A stretch of 64,000 nucleotides of DNA. Source: Pleurodeles waltl. Its lineage: Eukaryota; Chordata; Amphibia; Caudata; Salamandridae. Location of the stretch: contig NC_090448.1 in assembly GCF_031143425.1 (NCBI RefSeq), forward strand, positions 534,830,313-534,894,312. Direction: 5' to 3'. The notes beneath the pieces were generated by a model, which made no database searches, was not told the DNA's origin, and was given only the letters and a program-made list of their open reading frames with translations. Of this stretch, positions 1 through 12,189 are shown piece after piece (positions within the stretch are counted from its first letter, which is position 1; every line of letters begins with the position of its first letter). The translations under genes and the position numbers were made by a program.

Positions 1-1
1 T

Positions 2-2638
2 AACCCTTTGAGTATAAAATTATCCTTTAAAACTAGAGTAATCTTACCTAGGATTGTATATAAAGGGAAAGAGGTGCTTAAAAGAAATTCTGGCCCTCGC
101 ATTAGGTGGGAGAGAGTAAACCCTAACACTCTTCACATGAACCTTATAACTCATAATAAGGCTGACATCAATACTTGCTTGTCCCTGCAATCCACTCCAT
201 TCCACCTTATAACTGCCTTTGAATCTTTAAGCTGTGCTATTTCTGAGGCTCTGACGTGTGCCCAATATCCCAAAGGCGTAAAACCTCAACGGTGGTTCAA
301 TTCTGCCTGTACGGCCGCTCATAGAGATCTAAAGTCAGCGATCAAAACTATTCCTTGTAATCGGGATTTAGTTAAACAGGCAAGGGGCCGATACAAATCA
401 GCCCTTGAAGAAAGAAAGAATGAAATACACACTAGCGCTTGGGGAGACCTTATGGCAGCGACAGAACTATGGGATCCCTCTCAATTTTGGAAGGTGGTTA
501 ATCACCCATATTTCTCAGGAAAGGAAAATAGGGACGATGACTGTCTGATACCAGAGGGGGTTTGGGTAGGCCATTTTTCTACTGTATTTCAATCTGCGAA
601 TAATCCTAATGATGGAGGGGAGGTACGTGGCCTCCCATGTTCGGCTACTCTAATCCCATTTAAGAGCGGCATTTTATTTGAGGCACACAAGGTCAGTGCA
701 GCAATAACTAAAATGAAATTAAGGAAAGCCCCTGGCCCCGATGGGATACCGGTGGACCTATTTAAATCTTTACCTGATCTGTGGGTTCCATTAATAACAA
801 ATGTTCTGAACAATGCTATTCAAAGTACTATCCCCTCCTCATGGTTAATGGCAATAATCGTCCCGATCTTCAAAAAGGGTAATAGGCTTGACCCTTTTTG
901 CTATAGACCCATCTCTTTAATAGACTCCACGGCAAAGATATTGGGGAGTGTCATTCTGTCGCGGCTCGAGGATTGGGTTGCAGGGACAAACATTTTATCG
1001 CCAATTCAATATGGGTTTAGGCCTGGATTAGGCACAGTGGATCAGGCCCTAAATTTACATCTTATCCTCAGTAAATATGTTATTGCCAAAAGGGAACCTA
1101 TCCACTTAGCATTTATAGACCTGTCCAGTGCATTTGATATGGTGAACAGAGCAAAACTGTGGGACATAATGGATACAATGGGGATTGAGCAGGATTTGCT
1201 GGATTTGATCAAACGTTTATATTCTGACCTCTCTATTTTAATTCAGTTTGGACAACATGGTGAAAGGTCTCATCCCCTTGCTTCCAATCGAGGTGTTAGA
1301 CAGGGCTGCACACTGGCACCTTTTCTGTTTCTACTGTACATAAACGGCTTGTACAATTGTTTGGTCCAAAATGGTAAGGATTTCCCCAGGATGAGTTTTA
1401 GACAATTGCCAATTTTATTATATGCCGATGATGCTGTTTTAATTGCCCGCACGGCCAATAGTCTACAGACCCTCCTGGATCTTTTTTTAACACATACACG
1501 AGAGCTTGATTTGAAAGTCAATTTTAAAAAATCACACGTTATGACCTGCGGTCCTAAAACCACTCGCACCAAATGTTTTAGAATGGGGGGGAACACCTTG
1601 ACAAAGGTAAAAGACTTTTGCTACCTAGGTCTGTATCTAAGTTCCACTTTGTCTTGGAAATTCCATTTGAATTTTAAGTTCCAACAACTGGCAAGAAATG
1701 TTGAGGCAATCTTTTGTTTTGCCCGCAGATTAGGGCATAGACCGGTCCACCAGATCATCACGCTCTACAACTCCAAATGTGTTTCGGCAGCGATATATGG
1801 GGTTGGCCTTTGGGGATATATCAGTCCAAGCATTCTACAGCTTGCAGAGAACAAATTCCTTCATTGGTTACTTATGGTACCTAAGAACATAGCAAACATT
1901 TTATGCCATGAGAAACTGGGAATCCGCTACATTACAGATTTGATAGATATTGCCCCACTTTTGCTATGGATAAAAGTATGGTCAAACCCGGCGCCTACTT
2001 TAACACACGATTGCGTAAAAGACTGTATTTCATTAACAAACTGTAACAAAATTCCATGGCAAAATTTTGTTCACAATGGCTTCCGAAACTTGGACTTGGA
2101 GTATATGTATTTTAAACCAGAGCTCCTGCCAGCCAATGCGAAATAAATTGTTAAACTTCAACATAAGGAGCATGTTATGAATCTTAGATACCAAGTGGCA
2201 GAGAAATTTAGTTCTTTTAATTCATACATACAAATTCTATCATCAGACTTGTTAGAACCTTATTTTGTTTGGTTCCCGACCCCTTCTTTATACTCTTTAC
2301 TCGTACTTTTTAGATTTAATATGAACCATTTTAGAGTGGCGTTCCCAATAAAAAGTGTGTGGGAAAAAACACTACCGCCATGCCCTTGCGATAAGTTTTC
2401 GAAACAAAGTACTTGCCATTTTATCTTATTCTGTAAACTTTACTCAGTTCCCAGGAAATCCTTTCTATTACCCATTTTGCGTAACTTGCACACTTCTTCC
2501 TACAAAGACGGATTGACTGGCATCCAAAGACTCTCATCCAAACAAATGTGCATTTCTATTCTTAGTTTTATTAAATCTGCTATCACCATTAGAAACCGAT
2601 ATGAACTGGTAATGGGACCATTTATTAAGAGAAACTAG
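2..2638 (+). pseudogene. LINE ORF2 reverse transcriptase with one in-frame stop
   Basis: One reading frame runs from the window edge to the TAG at 2636-2638, broken only by TAA at 2144-2146; both sides are in the same frame. Residues counted from position 8: RT entry block KAPGPDGIP at about 240, FKKG and YRPISL at about 290-300, motif A FIDLSSAFD at about 368, motif B RGVRQGCTLAPFLF at about 430, motif C LYADDAVL at about 471. After the stop come about 160 more codons with a C-x-C...T-x2-H...C segment (PCPCDKFSKQSTCHF), a zinc-knuckle-like end known in several LINE clades. The endonuclease would lie left of the window. A single nonsense change in an otherwise open frame suggests a fairly young copy. 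Confidence 0.85.
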
Positions 2639-2838
2639 GCATTGTCTTATTACTACATTGCCCTATTATTATATATGCTTTTATAAGTATTTATTATCTT
2701 ATACTGTTTTAGTAAGCTTGGGCGGTAAACTTAGATTTAATAGATTTGCTTTTGACGTATGTAATAAGTACTGTATTTTATGATGATTTTTATGTATGCA
2801 TGTGCACTTTTATGGCAAAACGCCGAATAAAGTTATTT

Positions 2839-2855
2839 TGACTGACTGACTGACT
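2839..2855 (+). repeat. (TGAC)n tail of the LINE
   Basis: Four tandem tgac units directly after the aataaag/ttatttt end of the LINE. Short tandem 3' tails instead of poly(A) are typical of CR1/L2-like LINEs. Confidence 0.7.
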
Positions 2856-3289
2856 ATATGTACATATATATTCAAAAACTCTTCGCCTGGTAGACTTGCC
2901 AGTCTTAGAGACAAACCTCAGTGCTCAAACTAATTCCTAGAGACTGTGATTGAGAAAACTGAACCTTGAGAAGGAGTTTTATTAGTAGATTGTATGTTTG
3001 TGAACCTTTGAACTGTTCTCCAGAGAACCTTGGATACCTCTGACTCCTGGAGAAAAGAAGATATTAAGTTAACATTGTTCTCCTAGGGAGAGGCTAGTCT
3101 CTCAAAAGATCCAGGTTAGAAGAACAATAGAATTGGGTGAATGTGAATGGCTGAACAGTTGTATGCGTAGCAGGAAGGTACTTATCTATGCTCTTATCAC
3201 CGACTGAAAGTCCTTCCTTTAAAGAAATCCCAATAAGAAGAAAGGTACAGGTTACAGAAGCACACTCTGAATATCCTATCTTCAAGGGG
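2856..3289. other. Intronic stretch, nothing recognised
   Basis: About 430 bp of mid-GC sequence without a long reading frame or a repeat that I can identify. It may be the decayed 3' side of the DIRS fragment that begins at about 3290. Confidence 0.5.
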
Positions 3290-5880
3290 AAACACAGGCT
3301 GGAACTGGATCTGGAGGCGGTCTCTCTTTTTCTATTTCCATTCCCCTTCCCCCCTAGAGGATGCAGGGTTCAGATAATCAGTAAAGTCTGAGCATGCATC
3401 TGTTGGAGGGAGTTGGGTAAAAGGCATCTGCTCCTGTGGAAGTTTGATTTAATGGGTAATCTCCTGACATCATCCGATCGTAGGATGGTGGCAAGAATGA
3501 AGGGTAGTCTCAATGCGGTGGGAGTAGTCCCTTCAGACTATCTACAAAACCCACCTGGGTGACGTGATGGATTGCCAGCGGAGCAGATGATGGCAAATCC
3601 TGCCTCTCACTGGTCCCTGGTGGGAAATAGTCAGACTAGAGAGATTTAGAGGCAGCTTCAGGGGAATGGAGTGTGTGGCGGACGAATGGGTAGATCGCTG
3701 GCTCCCTGATCCACGAGGACAGTGGCTCCCATGTCCCCAGCCACACAGGGGCTGGGTAGCATGCGTGGCACAGTCGCTGGAGGGGAATGGACATTGGTAG
3801 GCGCCTCTTCCACAGTCACGAAAGGGGCGAAAATCAGACTAAGAAGAACGAGGGGCTGCCACAAGGCCCAAGGACCTGGCTGTAGCATGAGAATCCTTGA
3901 AGCGCTTCAGCACAGAGTCTGCTTTCTCTCCAAAGAGACTGGTTCCATCAAAGGACATGTCCATATAATTAGCTTGGACATCCACCGAAAAGCCAGATGT
4001 CCTCAACCAGGCAAAGTACCTCAAGGCCACCGTCTAAGAAACAGACGTGTCCAGTGTGGCAGCTGAGTCCAGTCCACATCGGATCGTGAACTTTGCTGCG
4101 TTTCTCCTATCAGCAACTGCTTGGGAAAGTACAGCCTGGGCCCTCTCCGGGACCTGTGGCAGCACTTGTGCAACTACATCCCACAGCGTGTGAAAATAAT
4201 GGCCTAAAAGCCATGTGGTGTTCACGGACCGCAATGCCAGGCTGTGGGAAGAAAGCATCACCTTCCCAAGTGTGCACAGCCTCTTGAGGAAGGGAACGCG
4301 CCCTGGGAGGTGAAAGCTTGGATAACCAAGCTCTCAGAGGTAGGGTGTTGTGCCAGGAGACCTGGGTCACCTGGTGCAGGGCGATGGCGGCGGGCAATAT
4401 CTGGTTCACAGGAGCCCCTGTGCTGGGTTTGGTGCAGGTAGCCAGTGGGACATCCATAAGGGCATCATTAAAGGGGAGCAGGGGTTCCGAGGAGGAAGTC
4501 CTAGGCTCAAGCACCTCTGTCAAGAGGCTAGTCCTGACTGCCAATGAAGGCAGCTCGAGGTCCAGGACCTCGCCACTCTCCGCACCACCAGGGAACATGA
4601 AGCTCCCTCCTCAGTAGCCACGGAAGGGGGAGACACCATGCCAGTATCTGGGGAGGAATCCAGTTGACTGGCTTCACTGAGGTCCGTATGTCAGTCCATG
4701 GGGTATTGGAGCTGGTATTCTAAAGGGTCCAGCAACCCCTCCCATTCCACACCGTAACCTAGCCCATAGGAATAAGGGTCAGGATATGACATAGGGGGCG
4801 AAGCACCTGTCGGCGCTAGAGTAGGCATTGTACTATGACCACCTGGCTCCATGTCTGAGTCAGCAAAGAAGAAGGTGCATTGCTGCACTGGGGCGCAAGC
4901 GGAGCCGGGAGCGTTGATGTCAGGACCGGCACCGTGGAGGGTCAAATGGGTACAACCGATGTCGGTCCAGGATCCATGGGTGCCCCTGTGAGTCGAGGCC
5001 ACTAGAGTGGAACCCGAATGGGCTTCTTCTGATTCCGCGCGGCCCTAATGCGCACCAGCAGAATCAGACTACCCAAAAACTAGGCGCATGACCTCATAAA
5101 ATTCCTTAAGTTAGGCAGGGGACCTCCCAGAGACTCTGGGAGGTGCGGCCTCAGCCCAGACGCAGGCTAGACAGAGGGAGGTCTAGCTCAACTATACTCC
5201 CACATCAGCTAACGGATGAGGTGAAGTCAAAGAACATTGAGGTTTCTTCGACTTCTTCTTATGTCCTGACTTTCCCAATCGTCCATAGGACTTGGAGAGG
5301 GATGACAAAGAGGGAGGACTCAGCAACTGATCCAGAGACCTTCCTTCCCGACCGGGACTTATGCTGAGTCGAGCGCCGGGCCGCCATCAGCTTTATGGAC
5401 CCCTCCTGCAAAGCCTTCAGGTTCATGGCCTGGCACTCGGAGCATGACTTTGGGTCATGGTCGTGCTTCAGACATCAAAGACACACGAGGTGCGGCTCCA
5501 TCATGGATATCGCTCAATGACAGGATCCACAGAACTTGAACCACTCTCATGCAAAAAAATCCCTTCACACACCAGGAGTAAAAAGCTTTGAAAAAAAGAG
5601 ACCAGTCAAAAAGTGACTGAGGGATACCTCTTTCTTTTGATCAGTGCTGACTGGCGAGGAAAGAAAAGAACTGATTTCTGCATACCTGGGTGGTGCCTAT
5701 ATAGGACCTGCAACATCATATCTGGTGTGGACGATGCCGATGACTGACACAAAGCAAATCAACGCCACCTAAAGGGGTGTAGGAGTACTGTTCGAGAAAA
5801 ATCTCCTGACCTAGACTGACACCCGTGGGAAATTCTAAGATTAGGAATCTGCAACCAGATGTCTCTATCTGTTAGAAGGT
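3290..5880 (-). mobile_element. Decayed DIRS-like element (5' UTR, gag, start of RT)
   Basis: Read on the minus strand from right to left. 5790-5880 resembles a DIRS terminal repeat (ctgcaaccagatg next to gattaggaatc). 5400-5520 encodes a cysteine-rich block with HDHDPKSCSECQAMNLKAL, the same kind of N-terminal C-x2-C gag domain as the intact copy at 35717. 3839-4600 encodes gag remnants such as LPFNDALMDV, TGAPVN and FDGTSLFGEKADSVLKRF, a block I associate with amphibian DIRS gag. About 3440-3600 gives ITSPRWVL-like RT entry sequence. Many frameshifts and stops. It is a different, older family member than the element at 30101. Confidence 0.68.
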
Positions 5881-5899
5881 GCGTTGGCAAACCCAACCT

Positions 5900-8230
5900 C
5901 CAATGGAACAAGATACCAACCCCCAACTAGGAACTAACAAAGCTCAAAGGAAATAGTCAACCTGAGTGACCATATCTTTTCTGAGCAACAAATCTAGGTC
6001 CTTAATAAAGGCCTAGGATTTGTGCCCACCCCGAAACCTGACATTTTTCAGTTAAGGAAAGAACTGGCTGAATTATTTCACTGCATCCACGTATCTGTCT
6101 TTTTCTCTGAGCAACCTACATTACAAGTGACACAGAAAAACACAGGTCTCAGAAATAAATCCTACTTCTACCCAACCATGAGTGCAATGCCTTCTGAGGT
6201 TTTGGCTTTTGAAAAGGCCATAACCCTTGACATGCAACACTCGTGCCTACCAGAACCTCAAAAGATGTGAACAGACGGCAGAGGAGGAAATTGAGATCTT
6301 AGATAACGTCATCGTAAAATCAGCTGATAAGGGTGGTGCCACAATAGTCCCTTGAAAAGGAATGTAATTTATGAAATGCCTAAGGCTTCTGCATGATCCC
6401 AGAAATTACAAATGGTAAAACTGAGACCTTACAAAAGATATCATGGAGGACATACAGTTCATGGTGAACAAAGCAAAAGAAAAGGGTTGGGTAACAAGTT
6501 AGGAGGCAGACTTGCTTTATGAAAGTAACCCAAAAGTAATGAACTTCTACATTTTACCTAAACTAGACAAAGGTACACACCCGCCTCCAGCAGACCAATA
6601 ATCGCTGCCATTGGATCAGTCTTTGATCCACTCTCCAAATTCACTGACCACTTTCTGAGACTGCCAGTAATCAAGTTTCTTCATACGTCATAGACAGTAA
6701 GGACATGTTTAATATAATCAAAACATTGTTCCTGATTCCAACACTGATCTATTCGTAACTCTAGACATTGAGGCCTTGTATACAAGCATTCCTCAAGAAG
6801 CTTCTCCCAGAATTCTTGAAACCTTCCTGAAAGAAACACCAAGGAAGTCCAGCACACTCATTGATTTCATACTAGACTGTGCATACCTGGCCCTTACCAG
6901 GAATTATTTCAAATTTGAGTATCAATACTTCCTGCATACACACAAGACAGCTATGGGCAGCACTTTTGCCCCCAGCATAGCAAGTCTCTATATTCAAGAC
7001 TCCAAGAAAAAACTAATTTAAAATAAAGCCAATCCATACAGGGTCAATATAAAAATGTGGAAGCGTTATATTGACGATGATTTGATCATTTGGCAAGGCA
7101 ACAAATCAGAGACTCTAAAAGGTGCCAAATGGTTAAACTCTACAGATGAATTTCTGAGATGAACTATCAGGACAAACAGCAAAACAATTACTTTTCTGAA
7201 GCCAAAGATTTGGACACAAAAGAACTAGCTTAAAACTGAGATTACAATAACTTGTTAAGGTACGATAGCTTCCATCCAAAGTCCTTAAAAGATAATCTAC
7301 CGGTGGGCCAAGTTCTTAGACTGAGCAGAAACTGTACTGACAGAAGCGACTATGAAAAACAACATGTCAATTTTCTGACAGAAAGATTTAAGGCCAGAAT
7401 GTTAGCCAATTAATCCCATAAAAAAAGCCAGTAAGAGGAATTGCCTCAACCCAAGACAATCACTCGCGGAAACATCTGAAAAACCCTGGAATAAAAGTCT
7501 CATTTGACTCACCATATATGGGACACATTCCAACCAGATGAAAAAAATGGTCTCAAAACATTGAAAGATTTTAACTTTGGGTCCCCTTAATCTTCAAAAA
7601 CCTATGTTCTATTTCAAATGGGGAAAAGCGCTGAGAGCTATTGGTAATCACCAGACCTAAACCTCCTGCTGCTTACAAATCCACCATTCAGACACTATGG
7701 TACTTGCCCCCAGTAGTAGGCCATTACCTGTGCAGCCATTGCAACAGTTGCCCCTTTACTAAACAAGCAAAATAACTCAACTGGGCTTAAGAACACCTTG
7801 GGCCCTGAGGCAGCACAACAAATGTGACACAAACGTAGTCTATGGTCTTATCTTACCCTGTGGCTTAAAATACATAGGCATGGCTACCAGAAAGATTCAT
7901 ACTCGAATCAAGCACAGCTGCATCTTCAGGTGCAAAAAGACAATCACTAAATTGATGCGCCATTACCATTCTGAGAACGATTTCTCTTGGTTCATAATTG
8001 ACAAATTACCATCCCATGCATCTGAGGAAAAGCTGTTCAGTTATGAACAATGGTGGACCCACTGTTCAGACTACAGGTCTGAACAGTGAGATTTCATGGT
8101 CGCAGCTGGAGGGTTCACATAGTTAATTCTATCTGAACCCAGCGGGCCTTAAGCTACCTCTCATCCTCCCCATAAAATATTGTGCATGAAATAATTTAGG
8201 GCCATTTTTTACAACACATTAAATGTATCC
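5900..8230 (+). mobile_element. Decayed Penelope-like element with GIY-YIG end
   Basis: Broken frames spell a Penelope-type reverse transcriptase in order: KGLGFVPTPKPDIFQLRKEL (about 5990-6060), KSADKGGATIV (6310-6345), FYILPKLDKG (6545-6575), VTLDIEALYTSIP (6755-6795), TAMGSTFAPSIASLYI (6945-6992) and RYIDDDLIIW (7064-7093). Further on, VYGLILPCGLKYIG (7839-7880) followed by KIHTRIKH resembles the GIY-YIG endonuclease start that accompanies most Penelope RTs. Several frameshifts and stops make it inactive. No hammerhead motif or pseudo-LTR was found around it. Confidence 0.77.
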
Positions 8231-9445
8231 TCCTCATAGGTTGGATCATGACAGCAGTTAAAGAATTCAGTAACATTCATGATCCAACACAGATAAGGTA
8301 TTTTATTCTTATGTCGATACAGAACTTACCAATCTGACAAGCACCATAATAAAAGTACAACACCCTATTCTGTGCTATGAGGCCACAAAAAGTATGGTTA
8401 GTTAGTGATTACCAACTATCATCTGACTGATACCTTAACAGCGATCTGCATTCTGGCAGGCCTTCCACTTTCACCCCACAGGTCTGAGATGTGCATATTT
8501 TTAGTTGAATCACTTCATCCAAAAAAATTCTCAGACACGGACAAGGGCTCCATTTCACATGAGTCTATGGGATGCCCGGATACAGCAACTAATGCATCAT
8601 TGTACTGTGTGGCCTATCAACCCAATTACCGACTCACAACCCCTTTTTAAGACAGGTGCGAGTCACCTTCTTAAGACCGGCTTGTGCGAACACAGGTTTT
8701 TCGGCGGTGGTCTGAGCAGGGGGCTGCAGATTTCAAAGGCAGGCACTTTACCTTGACGAAGTAAGTCATACCGGAACTAGGCTACGCGCCCCATACCAGT
8801 GCGACAATGTAGCTCCGTATCACCGAAGCTTCTTTCCCAGCACCAAGTATTTTCTGAGGCTTTACAAACAAGGTGCACACTTGTGGGGCTGGCTCACCTA
8901 ATTCGCAAGTAATTTTCAATTTGTGCCTATCTCTGCAACAAGTATCCCAGAAACAGCGTAATATGGGATTCCTACCACATGCAGGTTGTTTATGGACACT
9001 GAAAATTGTTTACCAGTGCTCATCCTTGGACAGCATTGCCACACCCATCTTATTAACTTAATCTATATGCACTTCATCTAAATACATATAAACTACCTCG
9101 CCTTTTATGTCATGGGAGCCCCACAACCGTATCACTATGATGACAGATGCCACAATTCTTGCTGTGAGTTAAATGCTCCCGCATGACATCCTCCAAGACA
9201 TTACCCTAACTAATATTTTAGAGCTATTTAACAAATACAAATTTCATTAATATGGCTATAATGCACAGGGCATGAGGCAACGGTAGTATTGCAGTACTAA
9301 CCACAATATGCCTCTGTCAAAAAGTGTTTGACTACAGGAGGGTGCCTCCGTCAGACATGCATGATTTATGAACCACCCATTTCTAGAGTAAGAAGTGTGA
9401 TTGTTAGAACATCCCTTTCCATATAAACTCTTGTGTATGCATACA

Positions 9446-9486
<41 letters not shown>

Positions 9487-9872
9487 ATGCACTATTCTAA
9501 TAAAAGTCAGGTGGCTCTAGCTATTATCTAAGCTAAATTATTTCACAATTGACATTTATGAGCCTACACTCAAGTAACTTGGTAGTGTATCTGTTAAGGA
9601 AAGTGATGTAGCATCCCATTTGTACACAAAATGATTAGGTTATTCATGAATGTCAGTGGAGGCTGTGACAGAAAATAGAAAAATTAATCTCATGTCCACG
9701 AACAATACTAGAGGTCAGACAATGATTTGGGTCTTCAAATTATGAATAAAGAACTGCAAACCACACTGCACATGTTCAAGGTATGACTCTTTTCCATCAT
9801 TTACAGTATTTAAAATATTTCATATTTGCACAACAAACAAAAGAAAGTACCATGGAAACTATTCTTTCTTAC
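8231..9872. other. Intronic stretch without recognised gene
   Basis: Contains a 12-bp perfect inverted repeat (gttggatcatga at 8240-8251, its complement at 8277-8288), and the (TA)n tract listed separately. The rest is unremarkable AT-rich intron. Short reading frames here show no known family. Confidence 0.5.
9448..9484. repeat. (TA)n microsatellite
   Basis: 37 bp of uninterrupted AT/TA dinucleotide. Confidence 0.95.
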
Positions 9873-9993
9873 CTTATCAAAGGCATAAGATGGTCATTAA
9901 ACTGTTTATCAAACAGATGAAAAATTGTATTGGCCTGTTGGACAACATCAAAGAAATAAAGATTTGCATTCTTTGAATCCGGCGAAGGAATAG
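9873..9993 (-). CDS. EXOC5: EXOC5 exon j (last in window)
   Basis: 121 nt: two bases completing Ala, IPSPDSKNANLYFFDVVQQA, NTIFHLFDKQFNDHLMPLI and two bases (AG) of a Ser codon. Acceptor ttgtag, donor gtaaga. The exon that should follow (beginning SSPKLSECL in mammals, from memory) was looked for in 1-9872 and not found, so it probably lies left of the window. Confidence 0.95.
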
Positions 9994-11584
9994 CTACAAT
10001 AGAAAAAAATATGTACAGCTGTTTAAAGAATGAAGAGAAGCAGCACATATTAACATACAAGAAGCAGTTGAGGCGTATCACCATTTGAGGTAAACTTAAC
10101 CTATTGTGATAAATTTCTTGAACTGATGCACACAACATAAGCACAACAAACAAAACCTTTTGACTGCCACACTTTGACTTAACAGGATGGGTATGGTGCG
10201 GAGAAATTAAACTATGCAAAATCAACCTGTGATCCCAAACGTGGGGTCTCTAACACCTGTCAAAATGAAAGCACATTAATACTTGCTCCTATTGTTTCTT
10301 ATCGAGGAGGAAAGATGAGCAGTAGCGTGCAGCCTTTCTACTGACACCCAAATGCAATACAGTTACTATTGCACCTACCACATGAGGATGCCAGATCAGA
10401 AATCAAGGACATGACAAAAGGTTTATACAAGGATCTGAAGGCAGAAAAATCAGCACAGGTGCCATAGACATGAATGGCTAGAGCGCACTCAACACCAGTG
10501 ATTGAAATAGCACTGGAAGTGGTGGCTGTCGAGGAGGTATTGTGGTGTTGAAGGTAGATAAGTACCAAAGGCAGCAAGACTGGAATATGTTGCTAAGTTA
10601 GTACACAATATTTAGTCACCCAGCATCTCTTTGCTCAGTCTCTTGTTGGAGAGGACTTTGCCCTGTAGGCACCACTATTTACCTTTAGGGACTGTACAGT
10701 TCTCTGGTCATTACTGGATACTGTTCAATATCTTACTCCTTTTCTTTTTTCATGCCTTCATCAGCAAGGACAAAACCAAAGACAATGTCTGAAGACCACT
10801 TGAGAGCTGGAGTTTTCTTCTATTAGTCTTGAAGCAAAGGCAAACCATGATAATGAGGTTCTTAATGTCGAGGTCATAGTTGATGACACTGGGGTTCTTT
10901 ACATTAACGTTATCATCTATGATGCCAAAGACCTCATCAACTACAACACTGTCAACCATGTGAATGACGCATTATCATCACAAATGTGATTATCATTAAC
11001 ATGGTGATTCTTGTGTAAAAGCCATTTTGCAAATCTGCAGATTATGTGTATGGCATAAGTATTGTTTAGTGATTATACGTTTAACAGGAGTCTATCAGTT
11101 ATGAGCAAGTTGACTAATTAAACAAATTACATCATGAAATTTCTGAGCTGAAACATCAAAGAGGTTGTAATACAATATGCACTTGTTTAAAAAACTTGTA
11201 GGTAAGGACATTGTTTGCCCCCACAAAAAACACAATAAACACACATGTCGTTTTATGTGCATCTCATATATTTTCTAGCATAAAAGAGGTGGTGGGCAAG
11301 AGAGATTACACCAAAGGAAGTCTTGCCAGGAGAAAAACTGAAAGCAAAGGTGAAATGGGTGTCCCAGAAATACATAAAAAGTCACAGTGGCAGAACTGGG
11401 ACTATTGTTTTTAGAAAATGTGTAGCTTTGCATACTGTAAATTGTTCCATCAGTTCATTGTTTTGTTTGCAATGATTTCTTTGCCTTATCAGTTTTTTGT
11501 GGTGGGCATCGATTCTCAGCTTGCCTCAGGGTGCATACTGCTGTACTGACCTAGGACACGGGGTGGCAGGTTGTGTGGACATCA
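9994..11584. other. Intron sequence, nothing recognised
   Basis: First part (antisense of transcription order) of the 4.8-kb intron between exons i and j. AT-rich, with no long frame and no repeat that I can match to another place in the window. Confidence 0.5.
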
Positions 11585-11919
11585 TGGATTCAAGCTAGCC
11601 TAGCTGATGAGGGGTGATACCCCGAATTCGGACCCAGGATGATTGTTTCTGGTCCAGGGAGAACATGGCCTGGCAATTTAGGCTGGACAGTTCCCACGGT
11701 GAGCTGGGTCAGGACTGATTTGCATGTGGCTGGATCCAAACTGGGGTGGCATGTTGGGCAAAAACCCACTGGATTGGGATGTGGCCCCAAGCAATTGCTA
11801 GTGGCTGAGATTAATTCAAGCATTACATCCATCAACTTGTTTTTACATTTGCCACTCTATATGCGCCGGGCATGCCCAGACATGGGTCCTGGGCTCACTG
11901 TGCCACTGGATTCAAGCTA
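11585..11919 (+). repeat. Hammerhead-bearing interspersed repeat, copy 1
   Basis: A roughly 310-bp repeat that recurs at 53532-53770 in the same orientation: shared blocks include tttctggtccaggga, gactgatttgc, ggattgggatgtggcccca and attaattcaa. It is bounded by a 13-bp direct repeat tggattcaagcta (11585-11597 and 11907-11919, spacing 322 bp). This can be read as a target-site duplication of a LINE-mobilised element of 309 bp, or as the same position in two neighbouring monomers of a satellite of about 320 bp. The size and the ribozyme core resemble newt satellite 2 and animal retrozymes as I recall them. Antisense to EXOC5. Confidence 0.7.
11598..11662 (+). ncRNA. Candidate type I hammerhead ribozyme core
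   Basis: CTGATGAG at 11604-11611, then a stem II hairpin ggggtgatacccc (11611-11623), then GAAT at 11624-11627 where GAAA is expected. Stem III can form from the bases after it (tcgg, 11628-11631) with ctgg at 11649-11652, leaving the scissile GUC at 11652-11654, so cleavage would fall between 11654 and 11655. The 5' strand of stem I looks lost, because the repeat boundary falls just upstream. The missing last A of GAAA and weak stem I suggest that this copy is inactive. Confidence 0.6.
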
Positions 11920-12189
11920 ACTGTAAATGAGAATAGACTTCTTGTTATAGGTGCATACTGTGTTAGGTGAATATACCATTGATCATTCTGTACAAAAAAA
12001 GTTCCTTGTATGGTCATTGTGACGGGTGATTGGTACTGTAACAAAGAAAACCTTTATATTTATACAAGTGTATTTATATGACTAACATGACATATAACAT
12101 GCTTCAATGGTTCAAGTAAACATTTTGTGATTATTAGAATTAATCTACGCCTCATTATATTTTTTATTTCTTTAACATGAAAAAGATTG

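Larger units (their letters stand above)
1..2855 (+). mobile_element. LINE (non-LTR retrotransposon), 3' part
   Basis: The left edge cuts into the linker between endonuclease and reverse transcriptase. The RT domain, a C-terminal cysteine/histidine segment, a short A-rich 3' UTR with aataaag at about 2827 and a terminal (TGAC)n tail at 2839-2855 follow. The whole piece is well preserved, with no frameshift over 2.6 kb. The clade is not certain: an AP-endonuclease-type LINE of the CR1/L2/Jockey-I side, judging from the motifs and the microsatellite-like tail. It lies antisense to EXOC5 in the intron downstream of exon j. Confidence 0.88.

Noticed and set aside
3722..4066. 114-codon plus-strand reading frame
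   Set aside because: It is the opposite strand of decayed DIRS gag sequence; the GC-rich gag keeps several frames open.
1..9872. Further EXOC5 exons downstream of exon j
   Set aside because: I looked for the expected SSPKLSEC...KKKEIIEQM block on the minus strand and did not see it; the region is filled with LINE, DIRS and Penelope remnants.
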